Shown in pieces: positions 22,482-34,534 of a DNA stretch of 64,000 nt. The position numbers and the translations under genes are program-made. This DNA comes from Pterois miles (Eukaryota > Chordata > Actinopteri > Perciformes > Scorpaenidae): assembly GCA_947000775.1 (NCBI GenBank), contig CAMQGK010000638.1, positions 22,894,001 to 22,958,000 of the forward strand, written 5' to 3'. Position 1 is the stretch's first letter, and every line of letters begins with the position of its first letter. The notes beneath the pieces are model-generated. The model ran no database searches, was not told the origin of the DNA, and saw nothing but the letters and a program-made list of their open reading frames with translations.

Positions 22482-23875
22482 CAACTAAAAATTCATACTA
22501 TTTAATGCATGCCATGCTGTATGAATAAAGAGAGGGGGTGGGATGTTGAATATTTGGATAAATCTCTCACAATTTAAAATTTACAGGGGTGATAACAACA
22601 AGTAATTTCAGTTACTTGTTATAACAAACAAAGCAATTACATTACGCTGGTCCACTGGCTGTCAGTCAGCCAACACTCAGTCAGCCAGTTCAGTCAGGTC
22701 AAATCCAACCTATTCATCACAGGCTTTTAAGCAAAGGAGTCTGACACAAATGGACTGAAAAACAACAAGAGAGGAAAAAAGCAAACAAATCACAGTTGTA
22801 AGGTATGTACAATTAGAAGATGTGCAGAAATGGCACAGCAGGAAATCATCAAGCATCGCACTCTGTGAACAAGTCCTATTTAATAACAACAGGCTGCTGA
22901 ATGCGAATACACTTGATGCATGCGGCGTTTATGAATTTCAAACAAGAGAGAGATATGTTATCTGGACACATTCTAATTTAACCCTGCGTGATATGTTTGT
23001 TTTGGTGTTGCAGCGCTGCATTTAGACAGAAAGATCAGAGGACGAAAGCTCTTTGTATCAAGTGGTGCTTCTCATACAAGAGGTCCCTGTTTCTGAAAGC
23101 TGTGCTAATGGCCACTTTTAAGGCAACCTAAGTGACCCTTAAAAGTGTGGGTGATGTTAAAGTGAAATAAATGGTTCCATAAAAGCCTGCTAGGATGTTT
23201 TGTCATCCTTCTTGAAAAACATCTCTGCGAAACATATAGTTTTCTTTGTCACTTCTGTCAGATAGATATGAGACCAAGACTCCATACTTTATTTCAAGGC
23301 TTTCAAATAACTATCCAACCTATGACTTGGAGATTTCAATTTGAGCTTGGCTGGACTGAATCTCTTCCCCATTTTGCATTAAATTGACAACCATCTGGGG
23401 AAGCCTTGGAAAATTGCCTCGCACTGAATAAGTGATGAAGAGATGAGTCGACTGTCAGTTGTAATAATGTGGCTGATTTACATGCACTGGCACCATTGCA
23501 GTGCATAATTACGGCGGTAGGGGGATGCCATGTCTCTGATCTGTATCATGTAATGCAGCTGAGATTTGAGTCTTTTCATAAGTGATGTACCTCATTTTGG
23601 GTGGCCTGTTATCATATTAGTATCTCTTCATCAAACTGTCGATATCAGTTCGCAGGACACAGTGAACGCAGCGCCAGCTGAACTGCTTTTATTCATATTT
23701 TGTACTACTTAGAAATAATCATTAATATTAATGGTACATGCTAATGTACTGTATGTTAATATATGCTAAAAAGTTAGCACATGAATATAAATATACTTGC
23801 AAGTTGCATATATTAACATGCTAGCATTAACGTGATTTACTGTGGTTATTGTAGCATTAAGTTCAAAGCCATCTG
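22482..23875. other. Non-coding, possible conserved island
   Basis: No gene. About 23330-23660 has no repeats, a balanced base content and several TAAT cores, suggestive of conserved non-coding DNA. About 23690-23850 is AT-rich with imperfect inverted 'catgctaatgta'/'tacatgctaat'-type words around 'gttaatatatgct' and 'catatattaacatgctagc'. Confidence 0.45.
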
Positions 23876-24298
23876 TGTCATGAGGAGCAGAGCAGGTGGC
23901 CAAATGCAGGAGACTGCAGGCAACAGGAACTCCAAGAAACTAATCTTTATTCACAGTTTGTGCAGACAAGGCAAAGCTGAACATCACATCGAAAAATCAA
24001 ACTGAGACTGAGCTGAAAATCACAGCTTAAATACAAACTAATGTGAGGAGGGGATGACGTGCAGGTGGAGAGATGGGCGGGGAAGCTCAGGTGAGGGGGA
24101 ATGAGCTGATTGAGGCCAGGGAGGGGGCTGATTGGCTGGGAGGAACTCTGGGAGCAGGGAAGGACTAATGAGGCTGATTCACAGCAGGCGTGTAGATGCG
24201 CAAAGGAGGGAAAATGAACATGGGAAGAAAAACACAACAAACGGAAAACCCCAAACCCAGAAGAAGCGGGCATCTGGGCACAAAGCCAGACTGTGATA
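23876..24298 (-). mobile_element. Probable solo LTR (Ty3/gypsy-like)
   Basis: Plus strand runs TGTCATGAGG to CAGACTGTGATA, so on the minus strand it begins near-canonically (TATCACAG, expected TGTCACAG) and ends CATGACA. Minus-strand order fits an LTR: GC-rich upstream part, TATA-like 'tttgtatttaagctg', then polyadenylation signal 'gaataaagatt' about 60 bp before the end. Five-base flanks are ATCTG (23871-23875) and AGCTG (24299-24303), a 4/5 match as expected for an aged 5-bp duplication. No internal domain adjoins, hence solo. Alternative: a non-LTR 3' region. Confidence 0.6.
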
Positions 24299-24589
24299 AG
24301 CTGAGCCTAAGTAGGCTGACAAAGCGCAAGATGAAACCCTACAGAATGAAAATAAACAATTATTTAAATTTACAACCTTCCCTCTATAGCGCCAGAATTT
24401 ACATTGTTTTTAACCCATCAGCTAGCGGTCTGACAATGATAAGCCTCTGGGGACAAGGGGGCTATATTTCTGGGGTTCCAGTTAGGGATTCATCCATAAC
24501 GATACAGATCAGATATCAAGCTGATACTGACTCAAATAGCAAGATCAGGTATTGATGGCAATGGGGCAGATCTATTCAATTCAGTTCTA

Positions 24590-24690
24590 TGGCTGCATTT
24601 GAAACCACCTACTACATACTACTGATGAACGCAGTATACACATCCTGCTCCTCAGTAGTATGCAGTATGAAACAATTAAAGCGATGTATT
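24590..24690. mobile_element. Small foldback element (CATACTACTGA stem)
   Basis: CATACTACTGA at 24615-24625 and its perfect complement at 24652-24662 form an 11-bp stem around a 26-base loop. Outer words 'ctgcatttgaaaccacctac' and 'gcagtatgaaac' also pair partially. I recognise the 'cctactacatact...gcagtatga' pattern as a frequent short teleost repeat. MITE-like; no target duplication found. Confidence 0.5.
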
Positions 24691-27440
24691 TTGCAGGTGC
24701 TAGACCAGGCTTTAGCCCTTAAAGCACTGGACCAAAAAAATAACTCGTACCACTATTACAATATTATCGAAAAAATACATTAGTGCCTTGTTTGACATTA
24801 CTTAACAGTATCACTATTTAGAGCATGTTAAAGCCCCCCTCCAGCCAGAGTGTCCTGTTTTTTTGGTCAGCGTTCTTTCTCAAACAGAGAATGGGGTGTG
24901 GTTTAATAGTCAGATGTAAATCATTATCACGGCATTCAGATCGTTTTTCAACCCAGTTTAGATGAATGTACTATGAATCAGACCACAAATGAGACAAGAA
25001 TTAGCGCAACACATTGACTGTCACACTCGCTCTCTTCGAGGCGGCAGAATGAATAGTTCACGTACATTTTATAAAAATTCGCCAGTCAAGGCGATCACAG
25101 GGCTTCTAAGATAATTCTCATCTGTGTCCTACCAGCAGGTAGTTTTTAATAAAAAGAAACACCTTTATGCGCTTTTAATTGATTCACACTTTTCAGATCA
25201 ATGCAGCCGACTCTCCAACCTCCAATCAATAAGCATTTATCTTTTTACCCCCCCCTCCCCCCTTTAACATTTATTGTAGGTTTGTATTGTATTAGATAGT
25301 TACACATAGATGGGGATGTTGTGTCATTTTGTAGCTCAGACCGACTCAGAGAAGAGAGGGGAGGGAGACCAGTGATTGAGCTAGGTGCTCGAATAATGCC
25401 TCATGGAGTGTTGATAACCTTTCAGCTTATTATCCCAATTAGAGTACACAGCTGGAGGATAAAATTAATTCAACACCGGGCCATTTTGTTTGTTTATTTA
25501 CCGATGTGTGCGGATCGGAATGAGGCAAACAGAGCTTGATGATCGAGGCTTCTGGTTGGGGCCGCAATAATGGTCATCGCTATAACCAGATGCACAATGC
25601 AGCCATTTAATTTCCACAGCAACTTTAAAAATGCACAAGGTCTAATAAACACTATCCGCCGGTACACACGTGGGTGCATTAAGCCAATCACGAGCACATT
25701 TGTATAATTACATATAACGAGGAGCTGATTTTATTGTCAGACATATCTAGTAAAATATGTGAAGTCACATGACATTAAACACTGAAGACAAATGAACAGT
25801 CAAAAGGCCAACGGCAGTAAAGTAAAGAGAAAGGATGGGGAATTGGTAATCAAGCAGCAGATGGAACATTTTCTTTTGAGATCACACAGTAGGCACATTT
25901 TAAACTGAAAGATATATGTGAGCCAAGAGGAAATGGTGCTTTCCTCTATTCTCCTCGTACCATAATGTGGGTTTCCTCTGAACTGGTGTAATTCCCCTCC
26001 CAAGGGGACAAGGTTGTTCCACATGAGCTGGTTCCCTAATAACCAACCCAAGCCTCCCAGTGAAAAATCCATTAAGGTCAAGTCATGCATAGTTGATTGA
26101 ACATCTCGTCTGGTGGTCTGCTAAGGAGAGCCATGAGCCTAAGAATACCATATTAATCAGAGGCAAAATGTTTTTATGGTTATGGAACCGCAGATGTTCT
26201 TTAGGGGACTTTTTGGCACATTTGTATCATTAGCGCACAAGTCTGATTTAGCAGCATATTTTCAGCAATGAGGTGATGTATGAGCGTGAAGTTGCATGTA
26301 AACAAATGGAAGGGACCTTTAAATTGCAGCCCAAACAGTCCACAGGGAGCCTCTCCGATTGTAACCCCCAGGGAAGATCCGGCAGCTCTCGCCACTAAAT
26401 ATTACTCTGCTCTCCAAAAAACCGTGATGACAGTAACCTGCTGTTGTGTGAACGCAAAGAGGTGCTTCAAGAGCACCCTGATCTCTCCTCCACCTCCTTC
26501 TATTCACAGCCAGCCTGTGTTCTCCCTGCTCCATTAGTTCAGACACTGCATCCATCCCGCCGAGCCTCGCACGGGGGAGGCAGAACCAAGGACGTCACTG
26601 TCTGATGCCGTGTGTGTTCTTGTGTGTGTGTGTTTTGTATTGTGGCGGCGGTGGTGGTGGTGGCGGCGGTGGTGGTGGTGGAGTGTAGCAGATACGAAAT
26701 GATGCAGCCAAGCATGAAATCACCTCTCTTCAGCTTTAAAGGGCTTACATGGATTTTTAATGATGAGCCCATATCTTTTATATGCCAAATATACTCAATG
26801 ACTCCATTCTTTTTAATGCATATTTAACAGTAAGAAAGGGGACGGGACTATAACAAGATTAATGGGATATGCATAGACGCAGGTGTCTCTCTCTCTTCGG
26901 GTTAACACTGAGGGTGTCATGTTACATCAGGAAGCCCTTTGCATTTTTAATTCGGGTGATTTTTGTGGGTTAAGCAAACTAGCCATCAGGCTGACAAGAG
27001 GACGAATGAAATAAAGAGAAAATCCTCAATCTAATCTAATCCTGACAAAAACACAAACACTTTAATTTAATCTTAGCTTAACATTTAGAAGCAGAATATA
27101 ATCAAGTAATTAATGCTTTACAAGACACTATAATGTTGTAAGTACATCTGTCACAAGACTACTTTTGTTAGATGACAAATTGTTATACATCTTATATTTT
27201 AAGACCATTTTCTGCCACTGATAGAATGATAATAGCATAATAGATAACAGCATAATAATGCAAGTATATACCTTTAAAAAGAGCAATGCATTTTTAATTC
27301 ATAAGAATAGTCTGACATTGGAATTGGAATGTGAAAATATCTTAAAATATTCAAAATAAACAAATAGAAAAACACACAAAACAATAAATAAAACGGTCTC
27401 GGGTTCTGTTACCAAAAATGTGCAATAAAAATTCTGGTAA
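24691..27440. other. Long non-coding stretch, possible conserved islands
   Basis: No gene. About 25190-25240 and 25530-25710 look unique with balanced composition. A C-rich homopolymer patch is at 25250-25262. Open frames of up to 96 codons here (25800-26090 minus, 26280-26555 both strands) show no domain and overlap each other on opposite strands, which argues against coding. Confidence 0.45.
26643..26682. repeat. (GGY)n trinucleotide tract
   Basis: About 13 units of GGC and GGT in a row. It sits between otherwise non-repetitive flanks. The Ala/Val-rich translation over it is an artefact. Confidence 0.9.
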
Positions 27441-27444
27441 AGTT

Positions 27445-27895
27445 GGTAACGTAAAAATGATCAATTTCATGTCCATATATTGTACGATAAGTTGATAAGG
27501 TAAAAATGATTAAGGCTGTGTCCAAATATCGTACAATAAATCAGTAACGTAAAACATTAATTATCGATGACATGTTGATCTAACATACGTTAATGTACAC
27601 ATGAAAACGTCATGTCCTTATATTATACAATAAGTAAATATTGTAAAAATTAACAAGGTTAGGTCCATATATTGTATATGTTGATGAAGTAAAAACGATC
27701 AAGATCTTGTCCATACAACGTACGATAAGTCAATAACGTAAACCATTAAGTTGCTAATATAAAGATGATCAACGACAATATTGATATAACATACAATAAG
27801 TCATTAACGTAAAAATGAACAAGGTCATGCCCATATAGTGTACAATATGTTGATAATGTAAAAATGATTAAGGGCATGTCCATAAATTGACAACA
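27445..27895. repeat. Degenerate 50-bp tandem array, about 9 units
   Basis: Units 27445-27494 and 27495-27544 are exactly 50 bp and share the pattern GTAA(C)GTAAAAATGATNAA, then '(t)catgtccatatattgtac', then 'gataagttgataa'. Later units drift in length and sequence but keep 'gtaaaaatga', 'catgtccat' and 'tacaataagt'. The array ends near 'gacaacataattattgtgac'. Not a CRISPR: the units are contiguous with no unique spacers. Confidence 0.8.
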
Positions 27896-27899
27896 TAAT

Positions 27900-30139
27900 T
27901 ATTGTGACAGGCCTAGTTGTAAGCGGGTATAAGGACATTTTCTAGTACACAGAGTACTGTTTTCCTGTTTATTCAAATTTTATTATTATAGAAGGTACTG
28001 CATATTACACCATGTCCTTGGGTCCCCAGTAAGACACCCAAGAAGTGTGAAGTAGATGGTTGTACAACGGTTCTCAAGATATGCAAAGGACGCAGAGAGA
28101 CAAAGATTCCCTGCTTTATAGTTTGATTTTATAATGATTTGACCTAAATATTCTTATGAAGCATATATGTATACATATTTTTATCCCGCCACACATCCAT
28201 CCTTCTGTTTTCCAAAGACCAAAGTAAGATATGTCCACCTCCTGTTAGCTGCTGTGAATTACTTTCCAGGAACGTGCTGTTGGACAGTCATTATTTATAC
28301 ACTGAAGGCAGTGTGTGTTTTCTGCTGAGCAGCTCTCATACTGTATGTTTAGAACTCAGTAAACTGAGATTCAGGTTTATTGAGTTATCTGGATAACTGT
28401 GTCTGCACTACAACCTCTACAAAACTGATTTAGTTAAAGCTCATAATCCTGACAGGATTTCAATCATTCACCACGTGTCTTATGAATAGAAGGAATGAGC
28501 ATAGCAAAATGAGCCATTGTGTTTGTTGAGATTGGCTTTACTTCCTCACTTCCTGTATGTGCAAATTCAACCATTTTTTATTTGAAATATTTTTTCTTTT
28601 CTCCTGATCTTACCACAATATGTAGACGTTACTATAAAAAAAAGCTTGCACATTTGATGAAGGTGGCAAAAGTAATTATAAGATATATATTTGCTCATAA
28701 CAATTTTGAGTGTCAATAAACAATACAAAATTAACAGTATTTTATTATCTCGCATATTACACTGTTTAGTTTCACTACTAGGAAAAAAAACTAAAACATG
28801 TTTGACAAGGTGTTCGTCGAAGCGTTGCACAGAGGTGAGATTGTACTTACATAAAATTTCAGGAGGTGTGTGGCAGCAGCTCCCATCTGCTCAGCACAAT
28901 GAAAAAAGCCTCGCCAAGTCTGCAGCTGATACCGCCAGAGGGGGAAGCCAATCAAATTAATCACCTACTCTTCAGCCCTTCTGGGAATCCCTGTGTGCAT
29001 GAATAGAGAAAACTGTATTTATAATGGGGCATGACCCACCAATAAGTACCATGGGTGAAGTGCATGATTAAATTAATGGGCGTCAGTCACATGTTGCTTG
29101 TGGGGGGTAAAGAAGCCCAAAATATGTCTTAATGCGAAGGGGGGGAACACCCAGGCCATTATAGGGAGTTTTATAAATTTAAATCATTACGGGCTGCTAT
29201 TCAAAAGCCAATTTGCTTGAGGAGTTTTACTTCAGGATCTAATTGTGTCAAGAAGAAATCGAGGGCACCGGCCATCACTGCCCCACTTCTCCTCTGCAGA
29301 GACGTGCTACAAATGTATTATTATCATTCCTCCTTTTTCACCTGAGCAACTGTGGCTGCAGATTCCAGATTCAGTGACGAATCAATTTGCATGACATTTC
29401 TGCACCAAAGGCACTTTTTGTCATTGTTGGCGTGCGTGCTTGTGGCACTTTGAAGAAGAAGGGAAGGCTTGTTGTCTGAAAAAAAAAAAAAAAAAAAGAG
29501 CTCCAGCATGTGTGACAAACACTTTAGCGGGAGTCTTTACACAGCCGAAGGCTTCCTCGCCGGCACTCAAGCATGTTGCCGCTGTCAGCGGGAACACTCA
29601 CCTCTCCGAGCCACCGATGTTCAGGTTACAAGTCAATAGAGGGAAATTGTATGCAAATGTGACCTTCAGTTAAGTTACCCATCTCTCTGCAATTTAGGAC
29701 AGTTTGTTCAATTTTCATTTAAGTAACTCAATAATTGCTTGACTTCCTGGACCAGAGGGAGAGTCAGACAAGCTGAGGTATTCATAGACAAGTGAATCTT
29801 AAAAAGGACATTAGGACAGAATAATAACATTTTCTTTGCTAACTATTGCTGTAAGAGGACACTACATTAAACAAATGTATTTCCTATTCCTCACATGTAA
29901 GGCCACCTTAATGTCTTTAATGACTTTGTGCAAATAATGTAAAACAATTATGCTAATGGGCAAAGGCTGGTACACTGTTTTATTCACCATTCATCAGTCA
30001 CGTGATAGGTTAATCATTAAAGATACCATTTATACAAACGTCTGTGTATGAATGCCACGATAATGTGCAAGTCTTTTACCATGCAATAAAAACGTCTTCC
30101 TGACTGCAATGTAAACACATCTGTGTACTATTGATATGG
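27900..30139. other. Non-coding, possible conserved island, poly-A
   Basis: No gene. About 28870-29200 is unique-looking and contains 'caatcaaattaatcacctac' and 'gcatgattaaattaatggg', homeodomain-type sites in a conserved-element-like texture. A POU octamer ATGCAAAT is at 29651-29658. Poly-A is at 29479-29497. Confidence 0.45.
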
Positions 30140-30690
30140 TTGGAGTTAGGGACGTAGTATAAAAGCAAGAAACACCACTTATGATAGCCGGATGGGTCCA
30201 ACAAACACCGGAATTTAAATCAGGAGGTTATGTTACGTTTTTGCGATCAAATTTTGTATTTTTAATGTTATTTGAACTGAAAAGATGTAGACATACAATC
30301 AGCAAGATGAGGTTGTTGAGAATATCAACATTTTCCTCAGACATAATATAAAATTACCAAGAAATTCCAATATACTGTACAATATTAACTTATTATGCAC
30401 CGATAAATGAACTTCCATGGGCGCCATCACAACGTAAACAAACACGTCACAACTCACGAACTCGGACCTTTCAAAAACTCTCCACTTTTGAGGTCGTGAA
30501 TACGACATGAGGAGGGTGTTCATATGGGCCCAACTCATAAAGACTGTAAACACCACCCCATTTGAAGGCATCAAGAAACACCTTTCTCCTGGGTGAAAAA
30601 ACAGTCACCTCAACCTCCTCTCTACGCAACATTTGTCACTCTTTATACTTCCTGGCTCACAATTATGGGTATTACATACACTTTTATTTC
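30140..30690. repeat. Family B remnant around a TIR element
   Basis: The left side has 'gggtccaacaaacaccgg'; the right side has 'cctttctcctgggtgaaaaa' and 'tatacttcctggctcaca', both family B modules. The Harbinger-like fragment 30305-30573 lies between. Confidence 0.6.
30305..30573 (+). mobile_element. Harbinger-like TIR element, copy 2 (left-truncated)
   Basis: From 'gatgaggttgttgagaatat' through 'caatatactgtacaatatta', 'aaacaaacacgtcacaact' and 'cacttttgaggtcgtgaa' to the end 'cccatttgaaggcatca', it matches 56683-57182 in order, without the SINE that splits that copy. This makes it the empty-site reference for that SINE insertion. Confidence 0.8.
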
Positions 30691-30987
30691 ATGGTATGTA
30701 TATGAATTATAGTGCATTGCTTTTTGTAGGTATACTGTAGCTACAAATGGTGTATGAGAACAGCCTGAGGTGTGAGATCCTTAGAGGATGGCTGTCAAGT
30801 CATTGGACAACTGACAAGAAGCAGCCATGTTGGGATGTAAACAATGCTGATACACTGAAACATAGTTGAATAAATTCCCAATCCTATCTTTAAGGGACTT
30901 CTCGAGTGCCACTGATAGTACAACCTGTAAAAGTATGAATCCAGAAGTACTGGATAGTACAAGTGAGGAAACTGGGTAAACTTCCAG

Positions 30988-31137
30988 CTGCTGCTTTGGT
31001 TGATGGAGCTTCTGGCTGTTACAAACTCTGGATGCCCGTACAATGTCATCACTTATTGATGGCCAGAAGACATTCTCCTGCCCTTCCTTTGTTGCTTCCA
31101 CTTCTCGGTGTCCTTTGTGTAACACTGTCAAGCAGGC
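30988..31137 (-). pseudogene. Ty3/gypsy integrase zinc-binding (H2C2) fragment
   Basis: The first 48 residues of a minus-strand open frame starting at 31131 resemble the H2C2 zinc-binding module that opens retrotransposon integrase: 'LHKGHREVEATKEGQ', then 'VFWPSISDDI', then 'VCNSQKLHQPKQ'. The His-x2-His pair and the WP motif are present. Of the two expected cysteines (C-x2-C) only the second is clear; the first reads as Ser. Beyond residue 50 the frame no longer resembles integrase and no catalytic D,D,E region follows, so this is a broken relic. It is not linked to the 23.9-kb LTR. Family call rests on motif recognition. Confidence 0.6.
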
Positions 31138-31520
31138 TACTCTGAGTGCACTGATTTAGGTTTAACTACTCTGCTTCCTTTTGGCAGATTGTTGTTTTCA
31201 ACCGTGAGATCATCAGGGAAACCAAAGAATGGCCTGACTTCTTCTGGGATGCTGCACGCACATGACGGTCGTCCTTTCTGAACGGTGAAACTAAGTGTTT
31301 CTCAGTGCTGTCTGCAGCTGTGTAACTTCCTCTAGGCAAAATGGAAGATATCAGCTGGACAGACATCACCTCAAACTCTTCTTGCGGCTCCTTCTGGGAA
31401 CCAAAGTTCTGTTTTGCAGTGAAGAAAAGATTGTCGAGAGGGTTTACCTTTCATCTAAACTAAAGTCTGTATTTCTGTAGCCAGCATGCTAGGGCCATGT
31501 TCAATGGTTCCTTATAGATT

Positions 31521-31800
31521 GTTACCAAAGAGAGTAAACAAGGAGTCCCACAGGGTTCTGTTCTCGGCCCATTTCTCTTCATTTTATAAATGACTTCCCA
31601 GAATCATGTCTTGCAGTATTTATATCTGCTAGAGACTATTTTGTCAGCTTCCACCCAGGTGTCACAGCACCTACAGTCTATAGCAGCATGGTTTGCTTTT
31701 CTTCCAGGACTCGGCCCTCATCAGAAGTTAATAAATTACATTTAAAGGTTAACGGACAAAGCATTGAACAAGCTGGGGATATAAAACCATGTCGGCCTTC
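31521..31800 (+). pseudogene. LINE reverse-transcriptase fragment, frameshifted
   Basis: Starting at 31542 the frame reads 'GVPQGSVLGPFLFIL', the palm motif of non-LTR retrotransposon reverse transcriptases. The expected 'YINDFP' follows only if two missing bases are allowed near 31588; as it stands the frame hits a stop. Further on, 'QHLQSIAAWF' and, in another frame, 'LKVNGQSIEQ' fit the region downstream of the catalytic YADD block, although YADD itself is not visible. Clade is undecided (L2, CR1 or Rex type). About 280 bp with at least two frameshifts. The neighbouring minus-strand gypsy relic is unrelated. Confidence 0.7.
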
Positions 31801-31934
31801 TGTTTACCTTTTTATGCTGCATACCTTTTATGCGTTCTATGACCTTTTTACATTTAAGATATTGTGGAACTTCTTGATCCCTCTTATGAAGCGTGATCTC
31901 ACACAATAAACTCAATATACATTGACACCTAAAT

Positions 31935-32620
31935 AACTAACATGCTGAAGTGACGGTCCCTTCTCATTCCCAGAGGGTAAATTGCCAACACTCTGTCTCG
32001 CCCATCGGCGTGTAATACCAACACACAAGGCACCCTTTAGAAGAAGAAGAAGAAGAACAACCTTTATTAGTCCCGCGAGGGGAAATTTAACTTTTACACT
32101 CTGTATTAGTGACGGTACGTGGACCGAAACGCACACATGCACATGCATCAATGGAGAGATGTCAGAGTGGGGGGGGTGCCCCAGAAAAGCGCCCCGGGGG
32201 GGGGGGGGGGGGGGGCCGTGGCGGGGGGCACGGGGGGGGCGCCGAAGAGGAAGAGGGGCACCCCCCCAACAACCACAACACACACACTTTTTGGTCCGGG
32301 GGGGGGGAGGAGGGGCCCCCCCCCCCCACCCCACCAAACCCCCCCCGAGGGGGGGGATCAGGTGTTCAATTAACTCTAATTTAAACCCATCTACAGCAAC
32401 AGTAAAGGTTCAGAAAAAGTGCTGTAGTGATGTAGTTTTAAGAGTTGGTTTAAAGGTTGATGTGTCCAATAACACAGGACATCCAGGAGACCGCTGTTCA
32501 TATCCGGTGTATTTTCACTTTCACATTGCAATCAGCTGTTTGTTTGTGTCCCGTGTTCACAACATTAACTTTCATTTTCACTTGTGGTCCAACCATGATG
32601 TTTTTTAACACTAAGTTAGT
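31935..32620 (+). repeat. Family B repeat, split by a damaged SINE
   Basis: Left 'tcattcccagagggtaaatt', 'gcgtgtaataccaacacaca' and 'aaggcaccctttag'; right 'gtagtgatgtagttttaaga', 'catccaggagaccgctgttc' and 'ccaaccatgatgttttttaa'. Order and orientation match the 16.9- and 63.6-kb copies. The SINE at 32039-32356 sits exactly after 'caccctttag'. Confidence 0.75.
32039..32356 (-). mobile_element. tRNA-SINE A, sequence-corrupted copy
   Basis: Plus strand shows the inverted tail: (AGA)n, 'cctttattagtcccgcgagg', 'gcacacatgcacatgcat' and 'caatggagagatgtcagagt', as in the complement of the 10.3-kb copy. From 32173 on, the expected body and tRNA head are replaced by long G and C runs, yet landmarks survive in order: 'gcgccccg', 'ggggcac', 'gaagagg' and 'cttttt ggtcc'. 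Twenty-base G runs at matching positions suggest a basecalling or consensus artefact in GC-rich DNA rather than natural change. Confidence 0.75.
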
Positions 32621-32689
32621 GAAGTGTCATAAAATGACCATTTATGTTATTTCAGCTACACATGTAAACTATAATACATAAATGATGAC

Positions 32690-32795
32690 TACTGGTTTCA
32701 CGTTGGACAAGAACAGTGATCTTCTGGGTGAAAGTCCTTTATTTGTTTGACCCATCCACCTCCCGAGTCTCCTGTCATAAGAGACTTATTTGTGA
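32690..32795 (+). repeat. Family B repeat, end module
   Basis: Has 'cttctgggtgaaagtccttt' and 'gacccatccacctcccgag', the same module as at 1-125 and 8.63 kb. Confidence 0.65.
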
Positions 32796-34534
32796 GACGT
32801 CAAAAACAGACAGAATCCACAACAAAATGTTCTTCCCTCAAAATCCACAGTGCAGTTTTGTTTTATGGGACCATCACGCTTAGGAGACAAGGCTGTACAG
32901 ACCTTTGCTATGTAGTTTTGTGACTTAATTTACAGTATTTGGCAGATGCGCCTGATGTTAGATCAGACTAGATCAGAACACATGCCACTGTCACTGATCT
33001 TGAATAAACTTAATCTGTACTGCACCAGATTTAATTTACAGCACAGCATGTCTCAATTGTTTTACTCTGTTTTTCAATGTAAGTCGTGCTTCCATAATCA
33101 CATTCAGGATTATGTATTTATTTGGATTTTCTTTTAATATAGGCTATGATTTTGTCTTGATGTTAGAAAACTGCTGGTGAATGCCTCTGGTCCTGCAGGA
33201 CTAAGCATACAGGCTTTGTTTAGCCTGTGAGCGGAGGGCTGAATCTCCTTCCTTACATATCTCTCAAGATTATCAGCAACTATGGCAACACAGAGGGGCC
33301 CAGATAGTGTTGTTGTGGTAACACTGCCTAACGAGTTTGCTGTCAACAATTTTTATTGGGACTTTTTTCCAGTTGAAAGTAGGTCCAATAAAAACTGTCC
33401 ACAGTAGATTTTCCAGAGTAACCAAGGCATTATTCCTAGGAAGAAACACTGCTGTTGAATTTTTCAAATGTCATTTTTCAAAGCCGTGAGCACCACCACC
33501 AAAATTCAATCCACTTTCATTGTATCAGGGTGTCAGCAGAAATCTCAGAGACTGATATCTTAACACTTGGCCAAATAAAACCAAAATGACCCGCATGGCT
33601 AAGTGACAGAAATATCTTTCTGTGATTTGGTGGGACTGAAAGTTGTTTTAGTATGTTCAGTATATGAAGGGTGTGTATTTCCATGTAATTCACACATGCA
33701 CTGATACTTTTTGGTGTGAAAATAAACCTTTAAATGTCATCCTATAATTGGATGTTAGGTGGTTTGTTTTAGTCCAGCAGAGTGCTGTGGTGCCTCTAAT
33801 TTGAATAGAGTGCCTTTAATTAATTATGATATTATTTTTCGGTCCCAGCATGGCACTATGGTGGCACGTCATGAACGTCTTTAGAAAGCAGAGTGAAACT
33901 CATAAGACATACTCTTTGGGAAACACAGCTGCTGTTATATCTTTAATAAATAGAAATTGAGCACCTTGACGTTGTTATACATCCTCTATAATATTCTCCA
34001 GATTACTGATAAAGTCGGATTCTGATTACTCTAAATGTAAAGCATTAAAATGTCAAAACATTTTGGGTTTTGTCTGATCTTAAAAAACTATATGCACTTA
34101 ATGTGCTTGGCATTTCCAGGTAAACTGCGCCATTATAAAGTACTGTCTTACTGTGACAATATGAAGTGATAAGTTTTACATAACTCAACAATAACAATAA
34201 CTGCTACAGAAAGGTGACTATTTGCATAAAGTTGGCTGCATTTAACTGGCAAAAGAACAAGTGTTTACAGTGCAAATGAATGAGAATCAGACTTTTCTTT
34301 TCAACACACTGACAATGTTTCCTTGAACAAAGCTCTTAATGTAACCGTCAACAGCTCTGCAGGAAGTGATAATGCCAGTAAAGACATTGCACTGGTCAGG
34401 TACTGTATATGGATCGATGATTAAACTGTCCTCCCATGAAAAATGACAGTGTCAGAAGTTTCAGCGAACGCCCCAAAACAACATGTTTACATTCAGGTGA
34501 CAAATCAATCTAGTGGCTGTGGATATATCGATCA
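32796..34534. other. Non-coding, no gene seen
   Basis: Ordinary AT-rich sequence without simple-repeat blocks. No exon, RNA gene or transposon terminus recognised. Confidence 0.45.

Noticed and set aside
27445..27895. CRISPR-like repeat array
   Set aside because: Units are contiguous without unique spacers and the DNA is vertebrate.
31912..32608. Open frames of 141 and 208 codons, Gly/Pro/Arg-rich, on both strands
   Set aside because: They lie over a SINE whose core has become G and C homopolymers; no domain, and both strands are open only because of the low complexity.
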